Positions 22,188 to 33,886 of a stretch of DNA of 64,000 nt are shown piece after piece. The position numbers were made by a program, and so were the translations under genes. The notes under the pieces are model-generated. The model searched no databases, was not told the DNA's origin, and saw nothing but the letters and a program-made list of their open reading frames with translations. The stretch is from Tetradesmus obliquus (taxonomy: Eukaryota; Chlorophyta; Chlorophyceae; Sphaeropleales; Scenedesmaceae), in contig CP126192.1 of assembly GCA_030272155.1 (NCBI GenBank), positions 4,932,501 to 4,996,500 on the forward strand. Direction: 5' to 3'. Position 1 is the first letter of the stretch; every line of letters starts with the position of its first letter.

Positions 22188-25100
22188 TCACGCCTTGTGC
22201 TGCAGGATCTGGAACTCCGCCATCAAGCACACGTGGTCACTGCTCCAGTTGGCGTTGGGCAGGCTGTCCCCTGGCTTGGCCACCACCTCGGCCTCAGCAG
22301 GCAGCTCCAGCAGGCCAGCGGGGGCCAGGCTGTCACGCGTGTACAGCACATAGTCCAGCGTGGCCTTGAAGTCCCTGCAAGGTGTAGGGCAGCAGCAGCG
22401 TCTGGTGTTTGGTAGCTTGTTTATAGCCTCGTTTGTAGCTAGTTTATATGACAGAGCAAGAAGATGTGACCGCAGCATCCAGCTGCAGGGTGTAAGGTGC
22501 AGCAGCAGGCTTGTTTGGTTATGAGACGTTGAAGCCAGAAACTGCCGGGGAAGCGTCACAGCTGCAGTTCTTGGCTTCCGGCATGCTCGTTCGCAGCCAT
22601 GTTGAAGCGTGCTGATGCATGCGTCCATGTGCAGCGCAAAATCTGCCCGCAGCGGGTTTCACAGCAGCCGCGCCGCACCTGTTGAGGTTGGTGAACAGCG
22701 GCTCGCGGTGCGTGGGGTCCAGCCGCGCGCGCTGGCGCTTGAGCTGCTCCGTGGTGGGCGGGTGGTCCAGCAGCGCTGCGTACGCAGAGGCCAGCGGCAG
22801 GCTGTGCTGCAGCTTGGTGTCACGCAGCAGACCCAGCGGGTCCACCGAAGACTCCTGCAAGCAGGCGGTTGCGGCATTAGTAAACTGTGTGCCAAGTGAT
22901 ATGTTGGGTGAGGCAGATATAGAATTGAAGTGCGCGCGAGCAACGGCACAGTTGCTGGCTGGCAACGAGAGGCATAGGACAGAGCTTGAGCACAAGATGC
23001 GTTAGCTGCAGGCAGCTGCTGAGCTGTCTGGTGTGTGCCAGCTTTTGCAGGCTGCCTGCCCTGCAGCTGCAACTGCAGCTGTCCAGCATAGCTGTGCCTT
23101 GCTGCGTGTGCAGGCTCGCCCCTCACCAGCTGCTGCGGCTCCACGCGGCCCTTCACCAGCAGCGAGTGCGCCGCGCTGCCTGGGATGCTGTTGAAGTCGC
23201 CAGCCACCAGCATGGGGATATCCGCGCTGCGGCAGCAACAGCACAGCAGCGCCACGCTAGGTCAACAGATGTACCTGTGAGCTAGAGTACGCGCAAGCCT
23301 ACAGAAAAGCACGTCTGGAGCGCGACTCTTTGCGCGCGCAAAAAAGAAACAACCGCTGGGCTCATCAAGGCACTTGAACAACAGCTCCAAGGAGCCACTG
23401 CCCTAACGAGCCCTGCTGCAACGTGCTGCCGCTGCTGTTGTTCCTGCTGCAGCCCGCTGCCGCACCTGCAACCTGCTGCCGTTCCTGCAGCCTGCTGCTC
23501 CTGCAGCCTGCTGTTATAGATTGCTGTACACTCAAACACACACCTATTGGCAATCTTCTCCAGGCCCTTGAGCAGCGTGTGCACCTGCCACAGCTTCACA
23601 TCGTTCAGCTCCGGGTTGGCGTGGATGTGCGTGTTGGCCACGCAGATGAGCTGCTTGCTGCTGCGCTCAGGGTCGGGCGCCATCTCCAACACAGCAATGA
23701 GCGCCACGTTGTCCTGCAAGCACATGCCACGTTCAGGGACAGCAGTGTAATCAGCACAGCAATATACACAGCACAGCAATGTACACAGCACAGCAATATA
23801 CACAGCACAGCAATGAGCGCGACGTTGTCCTGCAAGCAGCCACAACCATGTCACGACGCCAGCCTTGTAGCAGGAGCGCACAGGAGCAAAAGGACTGCCA
23901 GAGCTGCCCCTGAGACGGACTTCCTGCAAGCAGCCATGCATTTGACAAGGAAGGCGCGACACCAAGGCTATGCATGTCGCAGCCTGGTGTTGCGCATGCT
24001 GACCTAGAACCAATCCCAAGCATGCGCTGCATCTGCCACCACGCACCTTGAGCAGGCGGTTCATGGTCGCCTTCTTCTGGTGCGGGTTGGTCATCTGGTC
24101 TGCCAGGCTGATGGCTGCCTTGTTAAACTCCACCTCGTACTTCTTCACCAGGTGGAAGCGCTCACACCTGCGCAGTGGGGTGATGAAGAGGTGCGATGAT
24201 GGGATGGAGAACAGGTCACAAGCAGCAAATCAAGAACCATCAAGCATCTCTAAGGAAGCCTGCTGCTTGTTACACAACGAGATGCACGCGTAGCAATCAA
24301 AGCACGCACGCGCGCGCACACAGGCCAGTGCGGCGTTACGCTGTGCAGACACAGCGCCGAGCACCTGCCATGCAGCTACAAACATCTGCTACAGCTATTA
24401 CTGTTGGCACTCCTTCTATAAACCCACGACATGCATCTTGATCCCTGATGGCCGCAGCCACCTGCTGTTGCTCACCTGAAGAACGTCGCGCAGCCATCGA
24501 TGGTGTACTGGCTGCCGGTAAATATCTCTGTGGTCTTCTTTTTGTAGATGCCCATGTAACCTGCCTTGGTGAGCTCGGGGTGCAGGTACTCGCTGAAGTG
24601 GTCGCTCTGCACCTCCTGCAGGCACATGATGTCTGGGCGGTGCGTGAGCAGCTCCTTCAGCAGGTTGCGCTTGCGGTAGTGCCACGCCATGGTCCACGCG
24701 GGGCAGTGGTTGTATACGTCGCCCTGCAGGAAGGGAACGGGAAAGGGCAGGAAAGGTTGCAGGACATGAAGCAGCGCACCACAATATGTCAGGATACCAA
24801 GCCAAGTGTGGTGTCATGCGCGGCAGGGTGACAGGGCGTGCCGCGCCATGTCTACGCACACTGCATCTGCAAGCAAGTAGCTGCTGGCCAGCAAGTTGCC
24901 TCCGTGCCCTCTCTGCTGTGCATGCGCAACCACCTGCAGGCATGCCTGTGCGTTGCTATACAACACACGAGCGCTGCTGCAGTTGCAAGAGTACATGCAG
25001 CGGCTCATCGTGCTCCCCTGCTCCACACAGCGCGCACCTTGGCGTACAGGTCAGCCAGCATGTTGTAAGACAGCACCGTGAACCTGCTGTTGGGCCCGCC

Positions 25101-26448
25101 CTTGGCCACGCCTTGCGGCAGCGGCAGCGGCACCAGGTTGCGCACAGGCAGGTTGGGCGCGGGGCGCACGCGGCTGGTGAAGGCCAGCATGGGCCTACCC
25201 AGGTCGATGTAGGGGTGCGCGGCGTCACAGATACTGCACTCGTACTTGAGCACAAAGCCCACGTCGTCGCTGGCGGGCGTGTACTTGCGCGAGCGCGACA
25301 CCTGCAGGCGATTGCAGGAGAAGCGCGGTCAAAAACCAAGCGCACGGCACCAAATCAGAAAGAGGCTGCTGCTGCGTACCGTCAAGAGAGCTCTCGTGGG
25401 AGACGCTCACACAGGCGCAATGACAGGTTCAGGCACAGTGACTGGATCATGCAGAGACTTGCAGGGTCCAAGGGTCCAGGTGAGAGTGCACATACAGCAC
25501 TACCAGGTGCTACTACAGCTGCTGCTGCCGCTGGATACAACTGTGCTGCCACACTCTGGTGACCCAGCTGCAGCTGCTTGGCACGTGGCATACGTAGCCA
25601 AGGCAGGGCGAAAAGGCGCAAATTGATACGTGCCTGCGCGCTGCTGATCTGAGCCGCGCAACCACCACTGGCTTCAGTAGTGAGCCAACTGATGCGCTGC
25701 TGCTCAGCAGTCAAACCAGTGCCAACGCGCTGCCGTTTATAAAACTGTGAAACAGCCTGCTGTCACGGCTGCCGCACAACATTCTGCCTTGCCAGACGTC
25801 CTGCAGCTGCAGTGGTTGTTGCTCAACCGACACTGTTGACTCATACCAGAGCAGCGTACCCACCTCCACCCACGTCTCCCCTCCTGCGCTCATTGTGCTG
25901 CTGACCACCTTGCTGCCTGGAGTGTCCAGCCCATTCTCCTGGCCTGCATGTGATCAAACAAACACGCATCATGATCCCTGGCTGCTGCACACATCGCAGC
26001 AGCAAATGACAGTTGAATAGCATGCCACTGGTTGCCAGGTGTTTGCAGGCTGCGAGCTCGTGCTGCGCAGGCAAAAGTAACGCCAGGGCTCACCGTTGGC
26101 GTGGGCCTGCCTGTGGTACTCCCTGTGCTGCTGCCAGCTGCTGCGGAAGCATTCTGCTGTGCAGTGATAGCTGAGGTGCACGGCCACCTTGCTCTTCAGG
26201 CAGATGGTGCACTGCACAGAGGCCTCCTTGTCGGGGTGCACGCTACACACGGCTCCCCCACGCGGTATGCTGCTCCTGTACCATCTGGATCGCAGCTGCA
26301 GCCCTGGCTCCGGGCTGCCCTCCTCTGGTATGTCATCTGCGGTGACTGTGGTCTCCCCTCTCTTGATGAGCACGTACGGTTCTAGCGTCACATTGCAGAC
26401 GGGGGTATCACCGGTGGGAAGCCGGGCGGAAACTATGCTGACACTCAT
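22188..26448 (-). CDS. CCR4: CCR4-type poly(A) deadenylase (CCR4-NOT catalytic subunit)
   Basis: Nine exons on the minus strand (26448-26094, 25943-25864, 25301-25038, 24723-24476, 24167-24047, 23713-23544, 23226-23127, 22854-22679, 22374-22188) give 566 residues with consistent phases. It shortens mRNA poly(A) tails in the cytoplasm. The N-terminus (residues about 60-115) is a MYND-like zinc finger with C-x2-H, C-x2-C, HC and C-x3-W spacing (CSVHPDKEASVQCTICLKSK), replacing the leucine-rich repeats of yeast and animal CCR4. This is the arrangement of land-plant CCR4a/b. The exonuclease-endonuclease-phosphatase core shows VLSYNML, CLQEVQSDHF (metal-binding Glu), FDG-like IDGCATFF, VANTHIH, GDFNSIPGS, DYVLYT and the terminal SSDHVCLMAEF with the catalytic Asp-His pair. 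All catalytic motifs are present, so it should be active. The acceptor region of exon 6 is partly duplicated upstream in its intron. Confidence 0.94.
23752..23836. repeat. 17-bp tandem array plus duplicated exon 6 edge in a CCR4 intron
   Basis: About three and a half units of 17 bp (core CACAGCAATATACACAG) run into 23807-23836. That 30-bp stretch matches 23691-23720, the first bases of CCR4 exon 6 with its splice acceptor, with one mismatch. The array unit itself resembles the exon sequence ACACAGCAATGAGCG. On the minus strand this places a second usable-looking acceptor 116 bp upstream of the real one, and using it would shift the frame. Confidence 0.8.
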
Positions 26449-26931
26449 GCTCCAGCAGCGAGCAAGCAGCTAGCATTTCTGCCTTGTTTGTTGCTCATAC
26501 TGCTGCGCACTCCATGGCAGGTGTTCAGCTTGAAAATGTGTTCTGTATAAACAATGATAGCCCTGCCCTCTAGCTCGGCCAGCCAGGAGGCAGGGCAGGG
26601 CAGAAAAAAACAGCCAAAGTGTGCAGGTGGAGTCCTGGAGGGCCGGCCAGCCAGCGAGCGATCTACAATGTATTGATTGCGTACGGCACTCAGGACGTCC
26701 AGGGCTGCCTCTACTGGATGGCTGACGCAGCTGGCCAAAAGAACAAACCAGGCCTTAGGGTATGGGGGTGGTGTGCCCAGTGGTGAAGTTCTTCGTCTAC
26801 AGAACAAAGCTGTTTTCGAGGCAAAACGAGCACTTTCGACTGGTGTTGGGAGTGACACTCCTCTTGTCAAGAGGTGACCACAGTACTGCAGCGCTGGCAA
26901 AACGGTGATCTGAGACTGCAGGCACCTCATC
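26449..26931. promoter_or_regulatory. Shared divergent promoter region
   Basis: These 483 bp separate the start codons of CCR4 (minus strand, ATG at 26448) and uL15m (plus strand, ATG at 26932), which point away from each other. Both promoters and 5' UTRs must lie here. No distinct TATA box or palindromic operator is evident. The role is inferred from gene orientation alone. Confidence 0.6.
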
Positions 26932-28443
26932 ATGATAAGAAGAAGACTGCTGAATTTAGTAGGCAGCGTTGCTGCTCAGCTGTCACCCACAGCAGGCCAG
27001 CAGCTGGCCTGCCCAGCAGCAGAAGCAGCAGCGCTCACATCAGCACACAGGGTACTTGCTGCCAGCTTATGTTGGGGCTCGCAGCAGCCATTTGCCTCCA
27101 TTCTGGGCTTTCACCAGCAGCAACAGCAGCTACACACCAGTGTGTGCTCAGCAGCTGGCAGCAGTCAGACTCCGCAGCATTATGTACAGATAGGCCGGAT
27201 AGGACCAGCCGCTGGGTCCAGGAAAACGGTGAGTGCTCACCTACTTGATGTGCACTTGCTGGCAATTGTACCATTGCAATTTGCTTCACCACTTACATCG
27301 CTCTGTAGAACACCGCGCTTGTTCCAGCCGCCTGATACCCAGCAGCGAATGTGCATGAGTTGTCCTCGATTGCTGCACTAGTAACCAGTGCAGCACACAA
27401 GCACTAAACGCGCCAAGGCCAGTCCTTGGGTACCTGATTGATCATGCTTTGTGTGCTGCAGGCAATCCGCTGGGGTAGGGGCAACGGCAGTGACAGAGGC
27501 ACATACTGCGGCAGGGGCATCAAGGGCCAGAAAGCGCGCAAAGGAGGTGCGCGGAAGCGCCAACTTTCAGGCATTGTGATGCAGCAGCCGAGCAGAAGCA
27601 GGTTTGTCATGCAGTGTTTCATCTGACAAGTTTGGCAGCCATGTTCACCCAGCTGAGGTGCTGGCTTCTTTGGCCGAGGATAGCAAGTGCATGTTGTTGC
27701 TGCTGCTGGCTGCTCTGTAGCCTGCTGAAGCTTGCTGAACTCCACACTGCATCTGCACTGCCGCCGTGCTGCCAGGTGGCAAGCCACACATCCTGTTTGA
27801 TGGCGGGCAGAAGCAGCTGAAGAAGTATCCAAAAGTTTGGGTGACACCCAGGTGAGGCCCACACGCTCAGCTCGACAAAGCCGACCAGCTGGCCGCTGGC
27901 ACACAACACGGCCGTGCAGCAGCGCCATGTGCTTGCCAGCAAGTGCTGAGCGCGCTGCAGCCTATATCAGCTTTAAATGCGCAATGCGTGGTTTTTGTTG
28001 CAAAGATAGTAGTTGCATTGCACACGTTGACATGTCTTGCTGTGCACAGGCATGCGCTGTGGTTTCATTGAGCGAACCAACGTGCCTGCGGTATTAGTGT
28101 ACACGCCTGGCTGCATGACAGCATTGCTCCGCGGCTCTTGCATGCCTGCTGGCGCGCAACTGACCTCCTCCTGCTGCTGCTGCTGCTGCTGCTGCTGTGG
28201 CCTGCAGCTCACCGGTGCTGTTCCGCCAGGTGGGGCTGAGCAAGGTGCTGCGCTGGGCGCAGCTGGGGCTGCTGGACACGACGCAGGCCATCACCATGAA
28301 GGTGGGGGCAGTGGCGGTGTTGTTGACAGGACAGGATTCAGCACACAGCAACATGGATGGCAGCAGCAGCAGCGGCATACGGGCATTGACGGTGCGACCT
28401 GTTGCAACTCTGAAGCAGGCTGTGCTCCGTGCATGGATACTGT

Positions 28444-28476
<33 letters not shown>

Positions 28477-29667
28477 CTGGAAGCGCCGTCTTGTTTCACT
28501 CATGCCCGTCCTCTGCAAGACGAGCAGCGTGTCATGTGCAGGGCTTGACACTGGTGATGCTGCCTGCTGTGCAGGACTTGCGCGACTCTGGCTGTGTGAG
28601 CAAGACCATCCGCTGGGGAGTGGAGCTGGTAGCAAACGTGAGTGGACGCTGGCTGTGTTGCAGTAGCAGGGTAGTGCAGATGGCTGTGCCGGTGAAACAA
28701 CTTCAATGATGTGGCTGCTGCTCTGTTGTGCTCCAATCTGGCAGTAACAGATGCTATGTGTATGGCCTGTTGGTGTCAGCAGTGTTCGTAGCTGCGCAGC
28801 TTTAGCCTGTCACAGCAGCAGCATCCACTCCCGACCTTCCCCTGCTGTGCCCTCTCCAGCATCTGCACTCCCCTTACAACCGGCTTCCGCCACGTGTACT
28901 GCACGTCAATGCGTATCACAATCGTTGACGCCCGTGCTTTGGCTTGGCTGCTGCGCAGGGCACGGAGCGCGTGGAGGTGCCGCTGCACCTGCAGGTCAGC
29001 TCAGCCAGCCCAACAGCGCAGAAGCTGGTGCAGGCTGCTGGCGGCAGCGTCACGCGCGTGTACTACACACGCCTGGGCCTGCGCGCGCTGCTCAAGGTGG
29101 GTTTGCAAGCATAAGATGGCTGCTAGCTGCAGGCATCTGCTCTGTGCTACAGTGTGGACCTGTGGGGTCTGTTGACAGAGGGAAGGCATGCGCATGTCCA
29201 CAGCTGCAGGCGCCTGGCTCATGAGGCCATGCTGGCGCAGGCAGGGGCAGCAGAGAGGCTACGGAGGGGCAGGTGGCACACTGCAGGCGTGCGACAGCGT
29301 CTGCTGCCACTCACTAACCCACAGGAATCAACAAAGCTTGCAGAGTAGCAGTAGCAAGCAATGAGCGCCCATGCGCTTAAGGAAGTGTTCGATGCATCAC
29401 TGCCACGATGCATCGCGCCATGCTGCTGCTGCCGGATGGATGCCAGCCTCCTGACCTTGAGCTGCTGCTGCTGCTATTTGCTGCTGCTTGTTGTCAACTC
29501 TGCAGCCGGAGAAGTTTGAGGAGCAAGGGCGTGCGTTGCCGCAGGCAGTGCGAGCATGGCCCCCAAGGGACAACGGGAAGTATGACACCATTGGGCAGCT
29601 GCCGCCAGCCACGCAGCTGCCACAGGCGGCACTGCCAGTGGCTGCTGCTGCGCTCGGCAGCAGCTGA
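26932..29667 (+). CDS. Mitochondrial large-subunit ribosomal protein uL15m
   Basis: Seven exons (26932-27228, 27462-27546, 27776-27851, 28208-28301, 28575-28637, 28959-29096, 29506-29667) give 304 residues. The core is uL15: WGRGNGSDRGTYCGRGIKGQ and KARKGG at residues about 102-128, then FDGGQKQLKKYPK at about 133-145, matching the Gly/Arg-rich GRG...GRG.KGQKAR and F.GGQ.PL.RRLPK signature. The later part (VGLSKVLRWAQLGLLDTTQAI) fits the C-terminal globular domain. The first exon encodes about 99 residues rich in Arg, Ser, Ala and Gln beginning MIRRRLLNLVG, a mitochondrial-type presequence, so I assign it to the mitochondrial rather than plastid ribosome. A (CTG)9 run at 28171-28197 directly precedes the exon 4 acceptor. 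Confidence 0.88.
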
Positions 29668-30356
29668 GGGCCGCGGATGCTGTGTATAGCTTGTAGGCAT
29701 GTATATGCCGTTGGGGGCATCGTAGAGCAGAGATATGCTCCAGCTTGACTTGAATGCTGGACTGCAGTGGCATGTGGGCTGCCTGGTGTCCATGCTGTTG
29801 ACCAAGACTTCTTGCAGCAGAGACCAGCTTCAGCTATGCCGTGGCTGCCAGCATCGGCATTTGTGTCATGTGTGCATACCTTAGGGGCAGTGAGTACGCT
29901 ATGGTGTGTTGCTCACAAGCATGGCTGGTGGGCTGGACTGAACAACCGCTGCTGCAGTGCCAGCAAGTCTGGTGTACAGGCTGGATGCCACTATCTTGCC
30001 GTGCCTCGGAGCTTCGCAATTGTCTAACTTGTTCTCAGGCATTTCAGTTGTCTGTCCGGCATGTGATTCGGCCGTGTTGCATGTGCCCTTCCTTCTGCAA
30101 AAAGGGCGGGGCAAGCAGTTGACAGGACCATCTGGTGACCCCTTCGGCCAAGCAGCCATGCATTCATCGTCGATCTGGTAACTTCTTCTGCTTTAAATTT
30201 CAAGAGCGGGCTACAGAGGGTGCTTCAACGCTAAAACCTCCTGGAGCTGACACCCTCTGAGGGCGGAGCCAGATAGTTTTGCGAATGCGTCTGATCCCCA
30301 CCTTTCCCTGGTCACAAGCACATTACATTGAGTTTATCGTGTAGCAGACAGTCACA
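29668..30356. other. Intergenic and FNR promoter region
   Basis: These 689 bp lie between uL15m and FNR and contain no gene. An inverted repeat (CAGAGGGTG at 30214-30222, CACCCTCTG at 30251-30259, 28-bp loop) lies about 100-140 bp before the FNR start codon. Its function is unknown. Confidence 0.5.
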
Positions 30357-33079
30357 ATGGCTGCTCAGGTGCGGCATTGGCTGATCTAGAGTCACTCGCA
30401 GTGCTCCGGCTTGCTCTCATTCTCTGCCCGCATTGGTACTGACTCCGTGCTCAATTTTGCAGATGACTCGTACCAACGTTGCTGCCCGCACGGTGAGTCC
30501 TGGACGGTGCTGGCGAGCAGGCGTAGCAGACAATCGCTTCTCTCGCTCCGGTAGGCTCATTGTGCATGCTGCGTGCTCGGCCTGCAGGTGGCTGGCAAGC
30601 CTGCCGCTGCTTCCAGGACTCGTTTGGTGGCACGCGCTGCCGCAACCCAGACCATCAAGCGCGCTGAGGTGCCCCTCAAGCTGGAGGAGGGCCCCATGCC
30701 CCTGAACACCTTCAACAACAAGGCCCCATTCAAGGCAACTGTTGTGTCTGTGGAGCGCATCGTTGGCCCCAAGGCCACCGGTGAGACCTGCAACATTGTG
30801 ATCAAGACCGACGGCAAGATTCCCTTCTGGGAGGGCCAGAGCTACGGTGTGATCCCACCCGTGAGTAGCGCTGAAGGGCTCGCGGAGCTCATGAAAATTA
30901 CTTAGGAGGGCAGCTGGCAGCTGCAAGCCAGCAGCAGCGCGGGAATTGGCGCAGCAGCAGTACTGGGCAGTACTCAGTGGCAGTAGCAGTAGCGCCAGAA
31001 AGGGCGCACAGCTGTGCAGTGGAGCTGCTGGCGCTGGAAGCAGCTGCTGGAGAATGACAGGGCTGTGAAGATGGGCAGCACTGGCAGCAGCTTTGCAGTA
31101 ACAGCTTCTTGCGTGGCGTCGCATGCACTTACACGTCCGCCACAGCAGCAACAGCAGCTGCTCCATGTGCCAGCAATTGCCAGCAGCTTTAACTGATGCC
31201 ATCTTTGCAGCAGCTGCGCAGTTGTTACAGGTTGTTGATGGCAATGGCTGAAATCTGGCATGCGCGTCATGGTCGGCAGCAGCAGCGATATGTGGCAGCA
31301 GCCATATGTGGCAGCAGCGGCGTCCAAAACTGCAAGGCTAGTCGCAGGCATGCAGCGCTTTACAAGCACTCTGCACACACCAGCAACATGTGATCCCGCA
31401 CGCGGCACGGCTTGCCCAGCATTGCGCCACAGCTACATGCCTTGCACACTTCCTCCCGCTTCCTGCCGCACATCACCAAGCCACACCTCCTCTCACACGT
31501 TCCTTTCAACCTGCAGGGCACCAAGGTGAACAGCCGCGGCAAGGAGGTGCCCCACGGCGTGCGCCTCTACTCCATCGCCAGCTCCCGCTACGGTGACAGC
31601 TTCGATGGCATGACCACCACGCTGTGCGTGCGCCGCGCCACCTACTGGGACCCCGAAATGGGCAAGGATGACCCAGCCAAGAAGGGCATCTGCTCCAACT
31701 TCCTGTGCGACGCAACACCAGGCACTGAGGTGACCATGACCGGTGAGTATCTGGCCGCTGCTGCTGCATGGTGTCCGGCAAGCTGCTGCATGGTTTCCTG
31801 CAAGCTGCTGTAACGGCCGGTAGCGTGGCTTCTGCCTTGGTGGTGCTGCCAGCAGGGGTGCTGTGAATGATGCTAGCAGGAGATACTGGCATCCAAGCAG
31901 CATGGCATGTCGCACCCTGCTTCTGCCCCTACTGCACAAATTGCATGCTGCTCTCGTGCTCACGATGCCTCTTCTTGCTGCTGTTGCTGCTGGCAGGCCC
32001 CACCGGCAAGATCCTGCTGATGCCCGAGGCACCCAACAGCGTGCTCATCTGCGTGGCCACCGGCACCGGCATTGCTCCCTTCCGCTCCTTCTGGCGCCGC
32101 TGCTTCTTCGAGAACGTGCCCAACTGGAAGTTCACCGGCCTGCTGTGGGTGTTCATGGGTGTGGCCAACAGCGACGCCAAGCTGTACGACGACGAGATGG
32201 CGCAGATCTCCGCCACCTTCCCCGACCAGTTCCGCCTGGACTACGCGCTGTCCCGCGAGCAGCAGAACAAGAGCGGCGGCAAGATGTACATCCAGGACAA
32301 GGTGCGGCGCGGTGCAGGTTGGGGGTGGGGCGGGTGTTCCAGAGGTAGCTGGCTGGCTATGGCGAGGGTGCGCATGAGGAAGCTGTATCCACTCTTGCAG
32401 GAACGCAACGGCAAGCTGTGCCGCAAGTAGATGAGGTGTTGTGCAGTGTGGTGCTTGTTTGACGTGCAGCAACTGCCTTGACTTGCAGCTCATGTTGAGA
32501 CTGCTCAAGCATTGGAACTGCTTGCGCCACTGTTCAACCTGCTTTGGCTAACACACAATCTCGTTCTGGTGCCTGCCTCACGCTGCCGCGCATGCTCCCC
32601 ACAGGTGGAGGAGTACGCCGACGAGGTGTTCGGCCTGCTCAACGACGGCGCACACATGTACTTCTGCGGCCTGAAGGGCATGATGCCCGGCATCTTGGAG
32701 ATGCTTGAGCGCGTGGCCAAGTCGAAGGGCCTGAACTTCGAGGAGTTCGTGGAGAAGCTCAAGCACAACAACCAGTGGCACGTGGAGGTGCGTTGCATGC
32801 TGCTAATGAGAGTGCAGTTCATGGTTGTGCAGCTGCTAGTGTCCTGCAAGCATGTGCTTTGCTGGTCTGGCTGTGCTGCAGTATGGTGCGGATGCAGTGC
32901 TGCTGGCGGTGACTGACCGCGCAAGACAGAGAGTTCTGTGCACCTGTGCAGCTGCTGAGGTATCTTCACAGCCAAGTGCTAGTTGCGTTTGCAAGAGACG
33001 CCTGCCTGCATAGTGTATGATGCCCGGATTCATCCCTGACTTGCCGTGTACTGTTTCTGCTCTGCCGCAGGTGTACTAA
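30357..33079 (+). CDS. petH: Ferredoxin-NADP+ reductase, plastid (FNR)
   Basis: Seven exons (30357-30368, 30463-30492, 30588-30860, 31517-31742, 31997-32301, 32605-32787, 33071-33079) give 345 residues. FNR passes electrons from photosystem I-reduced ferredoxin to NADP+ at the thylakoid surface. Landmarks in order: a basic Ala/Ser/Thr-rich transit peptide (about residues 1-37), [12 protein letters not shown], the FAD-binding [12 protein letters not shown] beginning at Arg121, GICSNFLCD, the NADP-binding [30 protein letters not shown], and the C-terminal WHVEVY whose final Tyr stacks on the flavin. The first exon holds only four codons and the last exon only Val-Tyr-stop. Those edges are supported by frame, splice sites and the invariant C-terminus. 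Length and motifs are complete, so the enzyme should be functional. Confidence 0.96.
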
Positions 33080-33886
33080 GCTGCACACCATGGTGCAGAC
33101 AGCAGCAGCAGCGGTGGTAGCAGCCCTAGCGGGCAGCAGCAGTGCAGCTGGCACTGCTGTGCAAGCTAGGAGTTACAGTGTAGGCTTGACAGGTGGATCA
33201 CTTGCTTGGCAGCGTCACCAATTGCCTAGGCAGCTCAACCCAGTGAGCTGACAGCAGTGGTGCATAGAGAGAAGAATCAACACGGCACACGTTGCCGTGC
33301 CCTTTTACTGTTTTGCACTTGACCTGTGTGTGGATGCTCTTGTCAAAGTGGCTCCTTGCTGGGCAACAAGTTGTGTGTGTAAAGTTACCAGTGCAGAGTC
33401 TTTTATGATTCAACCCATACGCAGCAACAGCATCCCTGGTCCAGTGTAGAGGCTGATGGGCTTTACTCCAGTGAGCACCAGAGCTAAGAGGTGGCCGTAA
33501 CATAGGCGATACTAGACCCAGCAAGTCACAGTTAATGAATGCCGTGCTTGACTCAAGACATCACGGACGCGACCAGGACTTGTCACCAAAGTAGGGTTTG
33601 TTGATGGCCAGGTACAACGACAATTGGGTGTTGAGCAGTTTTGAGTTCCACACGCTACGTTGAATGAAAGTCGTCGATGCACTTCACCGAAAAGGCGTTG
33701 TCGTGTACTTTGCAAGTGCCATACAGAAGGTCGTCTAGTGTTGGCCCTACGTAACCCGGCTTCAACATTTCAAACAAGTTTGTCGTCATATTTGTGCCGT
33801 GCTGCATTTCGAGCCACAGTGAAGAGGCTGGCAGCAAGCACCAGCAGGTGCAGTAGGCCTGGCTAGGCCAGTGCATTGACAGCACC
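33080..33886. other. Intergenic between FNR and DRC4
   Basis: These 807 bp hold the FNR 3' flank and the DRC4 5' flank. No open frame with coding character or recognisable RNA is seen. Confidence 0.5.

Noticed and set aside
20442-22415. Several long open frames between the ammonium transporter and CCR4, on both strands
   Set aside because: Translations are Cys/His/Gln/Ala simple sequence from CAG/CTG triplets, with no domain, no splice-consistent neighbours and overlapping frames on both strands.
27547-27605. Longer second exon of uL15m reading on past KARKGG
   Set aside because: Ending the exon at 27546 joins KARKGG directly to GKPHILFDGGQ, as the uL15 family requires. The extension has no family match.
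30417-31244. 275-codon open frame on the minus strand over FNR
   Set aside because: It overlaps proven FNR exons and an intron, and its composition is that of an antisense shadow.
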